64,000 bases of DNA from Geoalkalibacter subterraneus (GCF_000827125.1 NZ_CP010311.1:3183001-3247000), one strand, 5' to 3'. Shown: positions 48,699 through 58,159, counted from the stretch's first letter. Notes: a model not told the origin generated them from the letters alone. Made by a program: numbers and translations.

Positions 48699-49883
48699 TT
48701 ATTCGGCCACCCACACCCGTTCCAGTTTCTGCTTCTCGGAGTCGTATCTGTAGACAAGGATCCCGTCACCGTATTGCTGCCCCATCACGAGGATGCCGGC
48801 CTCGGGGGCGGTGTCCATGGCGGCGTTGCGCACATAATCGCGCACCGCAGGCAGAGGGTTGCGGCCCAAATAGAGGTATTTCAGGGGCAGGGGGTTGTCG
48901 ACGTGAAAAAGAACGGCGTAGGGGGAATTGGTGAGGAAGCGGAGATAGTGGTGCTGGTCGATGAATTTGATGGCGAGAGTGGCTTCGTTTCTGCCACCCA
49001 AATCTTCAGGGGTGGGAATAAGGCCACGCTTGTCACGTGTCCATTTTTCATAGTCCTCGGTGTTGTTTCTATTGAGGATTCCATGGTATAGGCTTGCGAC
49101 TTGGTGAAGGAGTTTACCGGATTCGGCACTCCAGACAAATGACGAACCGCCCTCACATCCACTGACGACATATTGTCCATCGGGGCTCATGGTCGCGTTG
49201 GTTTTGGCAGAGTTGCCAGGCAACTTAAACAGCGGTTGGCCGGACGGCATTTCCCACACAACCACACCGGCATAATTGGAAAAGATCTGTTCGGGCTCAA
49301 TTGGCGGTGTCTTTTGGATTGACTTATTATCTCGGGTGTCAAGGCCGCTTCCTGAAGACAACAGAAATTCCGCATCAGGTGACATGGTGAGGTTGAGAAG
49401 CTTGCCAGTGCCATAAAAGCTCGGTGAAGTGCCATCTTGCTTGATGGGCTGTAAATTTTCGCCATTGCCTGAAAAGACATTCCAATTGGCATCGCTGGCA
49501 ACATACCTTTTGAGATCGGCACTCAATACATGGCCGTAAGTAGAAAAGTTCTCGAAAGATTTTAGAATTTCCCTGCCAAGGTTTTGGACATAAATCACAT
49601 CATCGAGATCCTGCCAGATAAAAACATCTCGACCTTTCACGAAATAAGCGCTGTAGATATTGGAGTTTTCCGCGATCACTTCTTTGGTGCGGTTTTCAAT
49701 ATCCCAAAGGATCAAGCGGTTATCCTGATGAGAACTCACGGCATATCTGCCGTCCGCCGAAACACTCACCACCATGGGGATTGAAGGTGTTTCTTTAGAC
49801 GCCAGAGTGTCCGGTTCACCTGGGCGACAACCTGTCAATTGCAAAAGCAGATAGATTGCAATCCAAACGCAGAAACGAATCAT
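48699..49883 (-). CDS. WD40-like beta-propeller lipoprotein (putative immunity protein)
   Basis: A 394-residue outer-surface or periplasmic lipoprotein: signal MIRFCVWIAIYLLLQ, lipobox LTGC (about residue 18). The remainder looks like a WD40/YVTN-type propeller, with repeats such as SVSADGRYAVSSHQDNRLIL, LTMSPDAEFLLSSGSGLDTR and TMSPDGQYVVSGCEGGSSFV. It starts at ATG 49883 overlapping the hydrolase stop (TGATG), so it is coupled. A lipoprotein next to an exported hydrolase suggests an immunity protein, but this is inference. A TTG one codon upstream was not chosen. Confidence 0.78.
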   Translation of the reverse strand: MIRFCVWIAIYLLLQLTGCRPGEPDTLASKETPSIPMVVSVSADGRYAVSSHQDNRLILWDIENRTKEVIAENSNIYSAYFVKGRDVFIWQDLDDVIYVQNLGREILKSFENFSTYGHVLSADLKRYVASDANWNVFSGNGENLQPIKQDGTSPSFYGTGKLLNLTMSPDAEFLLSSGSGLDTRDNKSIQKTPPIEPEQIFSNYAGVVVWEMPSGQPLFKLPGNSAKTNATMSPDGQYVVSGCEGGSSFVWSAESGKLLHQVASLYHGILNRNNTEDYEKWTRDKRGLIPTPEDLGGRNEATLAIKFIDQHHYLRFLTNSPYAVLFHVDNPLPLKYLYLGRNPLPAVRDYVRNAAMDTAPEAGILVMGQQYGDGILVYRYDSEKQKLERVWVAE

Positions 49884-51397
49884 CAATACACTCCAAAACC
49901 TGTTGAATCGAGCAACAGAGTCATAATCCGGTCCTTGTAGACCTTCTCAAGCAGCAACTCACTCGGGACCTTCATCCCGGAATGATCGAACAACCAACGA
50001 CTTTGGTTTACCGGGATCAGCTTGCCTTTGTCTCTCATATCCCTGACAAACAAATCCTTATCCATCTCAGGCCCCCCATACCCCATGGCCGGGCGCGGCA
50101 GCTTGATTTCATAATCAACGTGGGCCAGCGCCCGGAAGGTTTTCATGGCATCATCGGCGATTTCGCGGGTGATGCGGCGCAGGTAAAGCAGCGGCCCCAG
50201 AGCCGGCAGCAGATATTCATGGCGCTTGGGCACCAGGTGATCGGTAAAGAGGCCGTTGGTATCCTGGGCGATCTGCTCGTGCAGGGCTTGCTCGATTTTA
50301 GGCAGGTTATCCACAGTCAGGTTGTGCAAATAATGGGCGGGAACGCACCATGGCGCAAACATCATTTGCGTGACCGGCACGCCCGCCTGAGTCGCAACGC
50401 GATAAATCCCGCCGACCAAGCCGCTTGCCGCCTCGATCCCCTGATCCGCCGAGCGATTCTGATGCAGAGAGCCATCATCACGGTAGGGTCCCAGGATATT
50501 GTCCTGGTCGGAATAGAGCACCACGATCTTGCGCGCGGCGCGATGGGCGTGGATGAAGTTCCAGTTGCGCAGTACGCTGGTATCCCCGCCTGGGTCGTTG
50601 GACAGGGCCGTATCGGGCACAGCGGGTTGCCACATGAAGGCATGGGCGATGCACTCCCGGCGTCCGGGCATCTGCCCGAGGAGGTTCATGGCGACCAGCA
50701 GCACGCGATTGCCGAGGCTGTGCGCAATGACATTAACTGCGATACCTTCGCCAACCAGTTGATCGATCAGCCCGGCCAGGGCAAAGCCGGCCTGGTTGGC
50801 GTTGGTTTCGGCGGCCATGTAATCGAGATCGAAAACATCGCCGGACCAGGCCAGGTGAATCATTCGCGTGTATTTTTGATAATCGCTGCGGTCGAACTGC
50901 CCGGTGGCGCGGTTGAGGTTGTCTTCCATGTGAAGAAACCAGCTGTGGGCGCCGCCTCCATTGAGGCGCTTCAGGTCGATATCCGCATACAGATCGGGAT
51001 GCCGTTCATGCCAGCGGCGATATTGGCCGTCGAGCAGTTTCTGATCACGGTAGGTGGTGGCGCACGTTTCGCCGTAGGCAAGGCGCACCGGCTTGGTCTG
51101 GTCGCGCAGGATGTCGTGATGCCAATCCCTGATTTCGACATTCCGGGCAAAAGTACCATAGGGCACGCTGAAGCCGTGAACGAAGAGGGTCGCGTTGTTG
51201 CCGTTCTGTCGGAAATAACGGATCTCATCTTCACTGAGCAGGTCTCGGGCATTGGGATCGGCTGCCGTCGAGCGGTCTTCGCGCACATTGACGACAACCG
51301 GCGGGGCAAGCTGTCGGGATTCAAGGTGATACTCGTTCAGAAGGCGCCCGGAGCGCCACAGCAGGTCGGAGCTTGGAGACATGCAGTGAAGAGACAT
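49883..51397 (-). CDS. Alpha/beta hydrolase (DUF900-like), putative T6SS-associated lipase/esterase
   Basis: A 504-residue protein with an alpha/beta hydrolase core: oxyanion-region motif LFVHGFSVPYG, nucleophile elbow VIAHSLGNRVLLVAMNLLG (Ser in A-H-S-L-G), and a candidate Asp in VVLYSDQDNILGPYR. The catalytic His is not certain. No signal peptide is seen, so secretion would need the VgrG-like partner. It starts 2 bp after the VgrG gene stop, with GGAG inside that gene, and overlaps a lipoprotein. A phospholipase-type effector role is inferred from this three-gene layout. Confidence 0.75.
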   Translation of the reverse strand: MSLHCMSPSSDLLWRSGRLLNEYHLESRQLAPPVVVNVREDRSTAADPNARDLLSEDEIRYFRQNGNNATLFVHGFSVPYGTFARNVEIRDWHHDILRDQTKPVRLAYGETCATTYRDQKLLDGQYRRWHERHPDLYADIDLKRLNGGGAHSWFLHMEDNLNRATGQFDRSDYQKYTRMIHLAWSGDVFDLDYMAAETNANQAGFALAGLIDQLVGEGIAVNVIAHSLGNRVLLVAMNLLGQMPGRRECIAHAFMWQPAVPDTALSNDPGGDTSVLRNWNFIHAHRAARKIVVLYSDQDNILGPYRDDGSLHQNRSADQGIEAASGLVGGIYRVATQAGVPVTQMMFAPWCVPAHYLHNLTVDNLPKIEQALHEQIAQDTNGLFTDHLVPKRHEYLLPALGPLLYLRRITREIADDAMKTFRALAHVDYEIKLPRPAMGYGGPEMDKDLFVRDMRDKGKLIPVNQSRWLFDHSGMKVPSELLLEKVYKDRIMTLLLDSTGFGVY

Positions 51398-51399
51398 GT

Positions 51400-53139
51400 T
51401 TACTCCTGTGCCTCGAAAAGGATCGCATCGCTTGCGCCGAGCAGCTGCCAGGGCCCGACAACAGCCTCATCAAAGCAGAGTTCACCCTGATGAATCTGCG
51501 TGGTCTGGCGCTGCCCGAAGCCATCGACAAGATGGTACTCGCGGCCCTCGGCAAGAGGCCGCCCTTGCCAATCCCTGGGGGTGAAATGGAGTCTTGTCGT
51601 CAGATGCAGGCTTGGGGAATTTTCGGAATGAATGTCGCCCACCCTGACATCGAAGAGATAGGTCAGGGGGCTGGGATCAAGGGCATTGGCGTCATGAATC
51701 AGATCGTCCTGCACCTGCGCCCCTGAACGACTCCAGGACAGGCGGTAGTGACCGAATCCATCGTCAAGCAGACAGTGCAACGCATCAATCTGCCGAAGCG
51801 AACCCTCTGCATCGCGTTCAAAAACGCGAACCTGGGCCGTTTCGCCACCCTGGAAGTTCTTGACTGTGAAGAAAAGATCAATCTCGCCGTCGCGCACGCT
51901 GAAGGTCGCTTCGGGTCCGTTGACGGCGAGCTTCTGGCCGCGCTGCATGTCGAAACACAGACGCCCTGCGCTGGTCATCTCCAGATTGCGTCCGGCATCA
52001 AGCTGCAGATTTTGCGTGGCTCTGTGCTGGTGATCGGTGTGAGCCTGATGGTGGATCTCGGGGCGCGGCGGCTGAGGCGGGCGCCATTGCGTTTCACGGG
52101 GGATCAGGGTGGTTTCGCATTGCAGGGCCAGATCGCCACCGGCAGCCTGCTCCCCAGCGCGCTGACTCATCCGCAGACTCAAGGCGCTGACCAGGTAATC
52201 GCCGCTGTACTGGGATGAGAGCCGCGCGGCATCCAGGCATAACACCTGTCCCGCACTTAAGTCTGCCACTTCCGCCTGGGCATGCAGTTCAAAGGAGTGC
52301 GCTCTCGATTCTTCAGCCGCGATACGCGCCAAATGCTGCGCTTCATCGAGATGATCGGCACCTGCGGCATAGCGGTAATGACGCAAGCGAGCGTTTTTGC
52401 CGCCTCCCGCCTGGGCATGCAGCGCCTGGGAGGGCTGCTGTCGGCTTTTTTCCTGCACTTCAAACTGATCGGCCACAAGCCTTCGGCGCACCTGCAGCGC
52501 ACGGATGCCGCAGCTCTCGGGTTCCATCCCCCCGCCGGGCCGATATTGCAGCGGCGCACCGCAGCGCTCGGGAAGCTGCGCATTATGGTCACTGAAAAAG
52601 AGCTGCTCGCCATCGGCATCCGCCTCACTCCAGAAGAAGATCCCTTCCCTGGCCAGCAGGCGGGAGAGAAACTCAAAATCGCTTTCATTGACCTGCAGGC
52701 TCCAGGGGCGCACCGGATAATGGCGACTCAAACGCAGGCACAGGCGATCCTCTGCAATGCCGTGCCCCACCAGAACCGTCTCAATGATCTGCGGCACGCT
52801 CTGGTGCAGAAAGATGCGTGTATCGTGCTGCAGCCGCAGCCGCGCAAGAGCCGATTCCACGGTGAGTCTGAAGCAGCCACGGCCATCCGGGTGGGGATTT
52901 TGCTGTTCGAGGGCGGTGACAATACCGGCGATGGTGCGCGAGCATCCGTCGCAGCCGGTGAGGATGATTCGTGCCGGCAAGTCGAGAAGTTCGGTAGAGT
53001 GAAAACCGGGCGGGGCAAGAATATCGAGTATGTAGCGAAAAGGCTGGGATAGCCCCTCTGTACCCGACAGGGACAGAGCAGGCAGTTCAAGACCGCCCAC
53101 CTCGACCGACAGGCGGGCGGCGTTAAAGATCGGTGACAT
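51400..53139 (-). CDS. VgrG-like protein lacking the OB/needle region
   Basis: A 579-residue protein whose N-terminal ~370 residues match the gp27-like part of VgrG (FRYILDILAPPGFHSTELLD, ESDFEFLSRLLAREGIFFWS, HTF-like linker). VgrG proteins normally continue with a conserved gp5 OB-fold block (containing DEYGRVKVQFHWD-type sequence) and a beta needle. Here the sequence goes from PRETQWRPPQPPRPEIHHQA directly to a different beta-rich C-terminus (about 400-579) ending YHLVDGFGQRQTTQIHQGEL, possibly transthyretin-like. Good ribosome-binding site GGAGGGGG. It may be an adaptor for the hydrolase. No other T6SS gene is in the window. Confidence 0.8.
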   Translation of the reverse strand: MSPIFNAARLSVEVGGLELPALSLSGTEGLSQPFRYILDILAPPGFHSTELLDLPARIILTGCDGCSRTIAGIVTALEQQNPHPDGRGCFRLTVESALARLRLQHDTRIFLHQSVPQIIETVLVGHGIAEDRLCLRLSRHYPVRPWSLQVNESDFEFLSRLLAREGIFFWSEADADGEQLFFSDHNAQLPERCGAPLQYRPGGGMEPESCGIRALQVRRRLVADQFEVQEKSRQQPSQALHAQAGGGKNARLRHYRYAAGADHLDEAQHLARIAAEESRAHSFELHAQAEVADLSAGQVLCLDAARLSSQYSGDYLVSALSLRMSQRAGEQAAGGDLALQCETTLIPRETQWRPPQPPRPEIHHQAHTDHQHRATQNLQLDAGRNLEMTSAGRLCFDMQRGQKLAVNGPEATFSVRDGEIDLFFTVKNFQGGETAQVRVFERDAEGSLRQIDALHCLLDDGFGHYRLSWSRSGAQVQDDLIHDANALDPSPLTYLFDVRVGDIHSENSPSLHLTTRLHFTPRDWQGRPLAEGREYHLVDGFGQRQTTQIHQGELCFDEAVVGPWQLLGASDAILFEAQE

Positions 53140-53518
53140 GCGGTTCCCCCTCCAGGGATCAAACCATTTCAGTAAAAATCAGAGCAATCAGCGCACAAGG
53201 CCTCATTAATACCTTTGCAACGCGATAAAATCAAGAATTTTACTTATAAAGAGGGGAAAACAAGGTGCAACTGGCAAAGGGTTCAAGCAACGAGTAAACA
53301 ACGTCATGCCCTTGCATGCCCTTGGGTAAAAATTCAAAGAGGCTCTGCAATAGCATAAAAAACCAAAAAATTCAGCTAATTATCAAAGATCGAACAACAA
53401 ATTGCGATTGTAAACTCACGGATTCAGGGATAAGTGTCCTATAACCGGCGAAAAGTTACAAAAGTTACCTGCGTCCCTGGTGGTTCCTTGGGCTTTGGGC
53501 GTCCCGCGTCCCGTGTTT
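53140..53518. other. Gap between the VgrG operon and the dehydratase gene
   Basis: This 379-bp stretch is AT-rich compared with its neighbours. It holds the VgrG promoter region (not identified), the 17-bp sequence AACGAGTAAACAACGTC (53289-53305) that recurs at 62399-62415, the REP-like copy at 53451-53487, and a GGGCGTCCCGCGTCCCGTG fragment of the composite element at the 3' end of the next gene. No gene is seen. Confidence 0.5.
53451..53487 (+). repeat. Solitary REP-like repeat
   Basis: The AAAAGTTACAAAAGTTACCT motif followed by GCGTCCCTGGTGGTTC is a one-mismatch copy of the repeat at 48653-48688, 4.8 kb away and not linked to a transposase gene. It is a candidate non-autonomous copy mobilised by the RAYT. 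Confidence 0.75.
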
Positions 53519-55477
53519 TTACCCCACTTTCTTGTTGGGCGGAGGTTCACTTCTGCGACTGCGGTCGCCGAGCACAACCACCGACGAGCTGCCTTGCTGG
53601 CGGCGGTCAGCCTCGACCAGAAAGTTCTGGTAGTTGGGATCCTTGAGATCTGGAGGGAGGTACTCAGGAACAATCTTGCGGAGCAGAGAACGGACGCGGG
53701 TCAGATCCAGCGCGCGTTCGGCCTGGTAAAGCTCCTCAATGAGGGCGGCCAACCTTTCCGAATTGCAGAAAGCGGCGCGGGCGACGCGGATCTTCTCATG
53801 GGCGGTCTGCGTGATGCCTTCGCCCGACAGCAGCAGTTCCTCGAAAAGCTTCTCCCCAGGGCGCAGACCGGTAAATTCGATGTCGATGTCTTCGTAGGGC
53901 GTCAACCCTGACAGGCGAATCAGCTGCTCTGCCAGATGCAGAATCTTCACCGGCTCTCCCATATCGAGCAGGAAAATTTCGCCGCCCTTGCCCATACTGC
54001 CGGCCTGCAGTACCAACTGAGTCGCCTCGGGAATAGTCATAAAAAAACGCGTCACTTCAGGATGCGTGACCTTGACCGGCCCGCCGGCGGCAATCTGAGC
54101 CTTGAAGATAGGGACCACGCTACCGGCGCTGGCCAGCACATTGCCGAAACGCACCGTCACGAAATTTGTCTTGCTGCGCCGGCTGAGGTCCTGAACATAC
54201 AACTCGGCCGCGCGCTTAGTCGCCCCCATGATATTGGTCGGATTAACCGCTTTATCCGTGGACACCATCACAAAATTTTCCGCCTTGAACGCATGGGCGG
54301 CATCAGCCACGACCTTGGTGCCGCGCACATTGTTGTTGGCGGCTTCCGCCGGGTTGTGCTCCATCATCGGCACATGCTTATAGGCCGCAGCGTGAAAAAC
54401 AACCTGCGGCTGAAACTCGTCAAAGATCGCCTCAACCCGGGCCCGGTAACGCACATCGCCGATAATGGCCACGATAGGGACATCAGGAAACTTTTCCGCC
54501 AGTTCCTTTTCGATGAAAAACAAGGGCGATTCGGCATTGTCGAACAGAATCAACTTCGATGGCTGAAAGCGCGCAACCTGCCGGCAGAGTTCACTGCCAA
54601 TGCTGCCCGCACCCCCAGTCACCAGCACATGCTTGCCTTTAAGGAAACTTCTGACCCGCTCGACCTCGATCTGCACGGGTTCTCGCCCCAGAAGGTCTTC
54701 CACATCCACCGGACGAACCTGCTGTATCGTTACCCGCCCCTCTATCAGGTCTCCCACGCCAGGCAGGGTTTTAACAGTAACACCCGCTCCCTGGCACTGC
54801 TCGAGGATAGGCCGCAACTGCCGCCTGGTTGCCGAAGGGATCGCAATAATGACTTCTTTGACCTGGTGCATACGGCACAGGGTCTTTAAATCCTCCTGGC
54901 CGCCTAGAACGGGTATCCCTTGAAACCGCCTGCTCCTTTTTTCGGGATCATCATCAATAAGACCGACCACCGTTTTGCTGATATTGGGATTGTTGCGAAA
55001 CTCACGCACCAGCATCTGACCGGCATTCCCGGCGCCGACAATCAGCACGCGATCACGATCTTTCAAATGGCGGTTCAGGGAGGGGAAATAATTCTCGCGG
55101 AACGCGCGCGTCAAAAACCGCACGCCACAGGACAGCAGAAAACAGAAGACCCCGTCCAGAATCAGAACCGACCGCGGCACTCCGGGCAAACCCTGGACAA
55201 AGACGACATAGAGCATAAAGGCCAGAGACGCCACGGCATTGGCTTTGAATACATCGATCACATCAGACAGAGAGACATAGCGCCACCAGCCGTGGCTTAA
55301 GCCGAAGCGCCAGAAGACAATGGTCTTGATGATCAGAAGCGGGACAAGAAGCTCAGAGAAAACGCGCCACTGTTCTGGTGGTATTCTGAAGTCGAAACGC
55401 AGCAGGAAAGCGAAGAGAAAAGAAGTGAAAATAATAGCGGCCTTAAGGCCGAGGATGATCAAACGACGCTTCTGCAA
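53519..55477 (-). CDS. Polysaccharide nucleotide-sugar 4,6-dehydratase, FlaA1/PglF/WbpM type
   Basis: A 652-residue membrane protein. There are four N-terminal membrane helices (about 1-120). A Rossmann-like domain follows (VLIVGAGNAGQMLVREFR). The C-terminal SDR domain carries VLVTGGAGSIGSELCRQVAR, HAAAYKHVPMMEHNPAEAAN and the catalytic segment STDKAVNPTNIMGATKRAAE, where M replaces the usual Tyr as in UDP-GlcNAc dehydratases of this family. FTGLRPGEKLFEELL ends the domain. It makes UDP-4-keto-6-deoxy sugars for O-antigen or protein glycans. The start is TTG, with GAGG well upstream. Confidence 0.9.
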   Translation of the reverse strand: MQKRRLIILGLKAAIIFTSFLFAFLLRFDFRIPPEQWRVFSELLVPLLIIKTIVFWRFGLSHGWWRYVSLSDVIDVFKANAVASLAFMLYVVFVQGLPGVPRSVLILDGVFCFLLSCGVRFLTRAFRENYFPSLNRHLKDRDRVLIVGAGNAGQMLVREFRNNPNISKTVVGLIDDDPEKRSRRFQGIPVLGGQEDLKTLCRMHQVKEVIIAIPSATRRQLRPILEQCQGAGVTVKTLPGVGDLIEGRVTIQQVRPVDVEDLLGREPVQIEVERVRSFLKGKHVLVTGGAGSIGSELCRQVARFQPSKLILFDNAESPLFFIEKELAEKFPDVPIVAIIGDVRYRARVEAIFDEFQPQVVFHAAAYKHVPMMEHNPAEAANNNVRGTKVVADAAHAFKAENFVMVSTDKAVNPTNIMGATKRAAELYVQDLSRRSKTNFVTVRFGNVLASAGSVVPIFKAQIAAGGPVKVTHPEVTRFFMTIPEATQLVLQAGSMGKGGEIFLLDMGEPVKILHLAEQLIRLSGLTPYEDIDIEFTGLRPGEKLFEELLLSGEGITQTAHEKIRVARAAFCNSERLAALIEELYQAERALDLTRVRSLLRKIVPEYLPPDLKDPNYQNFLVEADRRQQGSSSVVVLGDRSRRSEPPPNKKVG

Positions 55478-55641
55478 AACCCAACACCCCTCTTTAACAT
55501 CAATCCAAAAAAGCTCGCGCCCCTGTGCTCACAGGGAAAAATACATGAAATATTATATTTTCTGCAGGATCTGTGAAGGAAAAACCTTCAGGAATCCAAC
55601 GCTTAGAATAAACACAAAAAAGAAATCTGTCCACCGTTAAA

Positions 55642-56436
55642 TTAGGGGGCGGATGAGGTCGCGATCGACGCGGCAACCCGCGCTTCGCCTCGCAGGCGGG
55701 CCCACAAAAGCCCAAGCCTCTCCCAAACAGCATGCTCGCTCATCTGCACATATCGCGACTGCGGCAGCCGAGCCCCCACATGGCTTTCGGAACGCCCGGC
55801 ATCCACCAGAAAATCAGCAGGTCCCGGCAGCACATGAATTCCTTGCGATTGCAGTAAATTGACTGCACGCTGCAGATGAAAAGCAGAAGAGACCAGCAGC
55901 ACAGTCTCGCCCTGCGGTATCAACTCCCCAAGGGCTTGCGCCTCCTCTGCCGTCGTTCGAGGCTTGGGCAGTATCACCATACGTTCCTCCGCCACCCCCC
56001 ACTGCCGCGCCTGCCGAGCCATCAATTCGGCCATGGAGCAGCCTTTCGAGCCGCCGCTCATGACCAGTCGCGCTTCCGGCAAAGACTGCAACCAGTCGAC
56101 ACCAGCAGCCAGACGCGCCAGCGATGCCCGGGAAAGTACCGGAGTCGCCCCGGAAGGGGACGGCTGCAGACACCCGCCGCCCAGCACGGCCACCCATTGC
56201 GCCGAGGCCACGGCATCCTGCGTCGGCGGCTCAAAGGCAACCTCCAACGGTAACAGCAGCCGTTCGGGCAGCCAGGGCGTAGAGACCAGCAAAAGCAGCA
56301 CAATCCCCACGGCCAGAACGCCCCGTCCCACAGCGAGCCAACGGCGCCTCATGGTCAACAGTAAGCCCATAAAGAGGATAAGGATGACGATGGAAAGGGG
56401 CATGAGCAGCCCACCGATCAACTTAGTTAAAAACAT
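55642..56436 (-). CDS. YdcF/ElyC-family (DUF218) membrane protein
   Basis: A 264-residue protein with two N-terminal membrane helices (about 8-50) and a DUF218 domain: VAVLGGG, LPEARLVMSGGSKGCSMAEL, PKPRTTAEEAQALGELI and ETVLLVSSAFHLQRAVNLLQ. In E. coli ElyC affects envelope polysaccharide metabolism; the same link would fit the neighbouring sugar genes. The exact reaction is not known. Confidence 0.85.
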   Translation of the reverse strand: MFLTKLIGGLLMPLSIVILILFMGLLLTMRRRWLAVGRGVLAVGIVLLLLVSTPWLPERLLLPLEVAFEPPTQDAVASAQWVAVLGGGCLQPSPSGATPVLSRASLARLAAGVDWLQSLPEARLVMSGGSKGCSMAELMARQARQWGVAEERMVILPKPRTTAEEAQALGELIPQGETVLLVSSAFHLQRAVNLLQSQGIHVLPGPADFLVDAGRSESHVGARLPQSRYVQMSEHAVWERLGLLWARLRGEARVAASIATSSAP

Positions 56437-56452
56437 GGGGAAGTCTCAGGAA

Positions 56453-56753
56453 GGGACGCGGAACGCGGAACGCGAGACGAGGGACGAGGAATTCAAAGGC
56501 ATTAAAATTCTCAGAAAAGCTTTTTGATTTTCCATCTGCGTAAATCAGCCTTTATCTGCGTTCAATAAAAAAGTTCTTAAAAATCCTGGTGAACGCAGAT
56601 AAGAGCGGATGAACGCGGATAAAATCATAAGTCTGAATCCTCCGCTACCGCCGAAACCATAAACAACACACGAAAATGTGAGTCGCGCCTTTGACCTTCG
56701 CGTCCCGCAACCCTCGTCCCGCGTCCCTCGGTTATAAGATCTTCGCGTCCCTC
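56453..56753. repeat. Composite MITE-like element, copy A (about 300 bp)
   Basis: Ends in inverted GGGACGCG-type repeats (GAAGGGACGCGGAACGCGG at the left, CTCGTCCCGCGTCCCTCGG near the right). It contains the palindrome ATCTGCGTTCA...TGAACGCAGAT. Copy B at 58160-58396 follows the same order over most of its length. It abuts the stop of the sugar transferase gene and fills the 315-bp gap. Confidence 0.75.
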
Positions 56754-57318
56754 ATCTTTTCACCACTCGATCGCCAGCCCCCTTGCCGGTGACGGTCTGT
56801 ATGATATACGCGAAATACTTGCCGACAGTCAGATCTTTAATCATTCTCGCATCGGTTTCCGCCAGCAGTTCCGGCGTCGACATGTCGATCCCGTTGACCT
56901 GCGCCAGCCCGGTGATTCCCGGGCGTACGTCGAACACCCCACGACGGGCGCGCTCTTCGATCAGCTCTTGCTGATTGAACAGGCAGGGCCGCGGGCCGAC
57001 CAGGCTCATCTCCCCTTTAAGGACATTCCACAACTGTGGCAGCTCATCGAGTTTGGTGCGCCGCAGAAAATGCCCAAGCGGGGTAATCGCCGAAGCGCTG
57101 GCCAGATGGCTGGCAACGGAAGCCGTATCGGGTTTCATGGTGCGAAATTTAACCAGCACAAAAGGCTTCTGATCCCGTCCGACGCGCTCCTGGCGAAAGA
57201 CAGGTGAGCCTGTGTCGAAAAAACCGATCAGGGTGATGAAAGCCAGGACGGGAAAGCCAACGATCAGACCAAAAGCCGAGAACATAACGTCAAATAAACG
57301 TAAAAGAAAATTCTGCAT
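56752..57318 (-). CDS. Phosphoglycosyl-transferase, PglC/WcaJ C-terminal type
   Basis: A monotopic polyprenyl-phosphate sugar transferase of about 188 residues. It has the N-terminal re-entrant membrane helix (LLRLFDVMFSAFGLIVGFPV), VFRQERVGRDQKPFVLVKFR, the LRRTKLDELPQLWNVLKGEM block (Asp-Glu pair) and LVGPRPCLFNQQELIEERAR. GVFDVRPGITGLAQVNGIDM then follows. It starts lipid-linked glycan assembly. The ATG at 57318 has GAGGGG upstream and is preferred to the one at 57330. Confidence 0.9.
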   Translation of the reverse strand: MQNFLLRLFDVMFSAFGLIVGFPVLAFITLIGFFDTGSPVFRQERVGRDQKPFVLVKFRTMKPDTASVASHLASASAITPLGHFLRRTKLDELPQLWNVLKGEMSLVGPRPCLFNQQELIEERARRGVFDVRPGITGLAQVNGIDMSTPELLAETDARMIKDLTVGKYFAYIIQTVTGKGAGDRVVKR

Positions 57319-57430
57319 CAAACCCCTCACTTGGGAATAAATCTTGTCTCATATAAAAGCGCATAGTTAAGAAGAAATTAAAAATCCGCATTCTATTCCG
57401 AATTACAGTTTGATTCAATGGAAAAATGTT

Positions 57431-57531
57431 GAGGGGCGCGGGGCGAGGAACGAGGAATTCAAAATCATCAAGGTTTTCGCGTCCCGCAAACTGCGTCCCG
57501 CGTCCCTGGTTTTTAAGATCTTCGCGTTCCT
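57431..57531. repeat. Composite MITE-like element, copy C (short)
   Basis: GAGGGGCGCGGGGCGAGG to GCGTCCCGCGTCCCTGG with only the outer parts of the composite element; the middle palindrome is missing. It abuts the stop of the ParE gene. Confidence 0.7.
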
Positions 57532-57823
57532 ATCCAAGTCGTTTAGCGATCCAGCCAGGGTTACGCCGGCAGTCAAGGACTGCACGCACACGAATGACGT
57601 CATCCTGGTCGATCCGATAATATACGGCGTAGGGGAATCTTTTTGCCAGCAGCCGATAATAGCCCTGATAAACAGTATGCACACCACCGTACAAACGAAG
57701 AGATTGAATATCTGACCACAAAGAGTCCAGGAAATACTCTCCCAAACCCGTTGACTGCCGCTCATAGAAGCGGTATCCGTCAACCAGATCTCCGATGGCT
57801 TCTGAAAGGACTTGCAATTTCAC
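57530..57823 (-). CDS. Type II toxin, ParE/RelE superfamily
   Basis: A 97-residue toxin: KLQVLSEAIGDLVDGYRFYE, then SLWSDIQSLRLYGGVHTVYQ and RLLAKRFPYAVYYRIDQDDV, ending VLDCRRNPGWIAKRL, the ParE-like C-terminus. The start is GTG overlapping the antitoxin stop (GTGA). It forms a pair with the TIGR02574-type antitoxin. Confidence 0.87.
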   Translation of the reverse strand: MKLQVLSEAIGDLVDGYRFYERQSTGLGEYFLDSLWSDIQSLRLYGGVHTVYQGYYRLLAKRFPYAVYYRIDQDDVIRVRAVLDCRRNPGWIAKRLG

Positions 57824-58038
57824 TTGAGCAGGTCACGCACGGCTTGCTTGGCATCCGCTATATCAAGAAATTGCGCTTTTCCTTCAGCAACCCGCTGCTC
57901 CCGCTCCCGCAAAACATCTCCATGCCAATCCGGCGAAGGAACGCTCTCCGGTTCCCTGGTAAGATCATTCCAGATTGTTTCTATCAACTGGAGTTTCTCT
58001 GATGCGGTCATCCGATCCAACGGAAGTGCAACATTCAT
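57820..58038 (-). CDS. Addiction-module antitoxin (TIGR02574-type)
   Basis: A 72-residue antitoxin: MTASEKLQLIETIWNDLTRE, then PSPDWHGDVLREREQRVAEG and FLDIADAKQAVRDLLK, the common layout of addiction-module components. ATG after GGAG. It heads the two-gene TA operon next to the sugar genes. Confidence 0.88.
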   Translation of the reverse strand: MNVALPLDRMTASEKLQLIETIWNDLTREPESVPSPDWHGDVLREREQRVAEGKAQFLDIADAKQAVRDLLK

Positions 58039-58159
58039 CGCGCATTCTCCTGTTTTTAGTTGGCATACCTATCAATGGCAGAATATCACCCTATAACATT
58101 TCGGACAACTCAGGCGGGCAGCATCACGCCAAGAATCGCCAACAGGGGGGAAAGAAAAG

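Noticed and set aside
55521-55539. CCCTGTG/CACAGGG hairpin upstream of the dehydratase gene as a terminator
   Set aside because: It is followed by A on the plus strand and lacks a T run in either useful direction; more likely part of a leader or chance.
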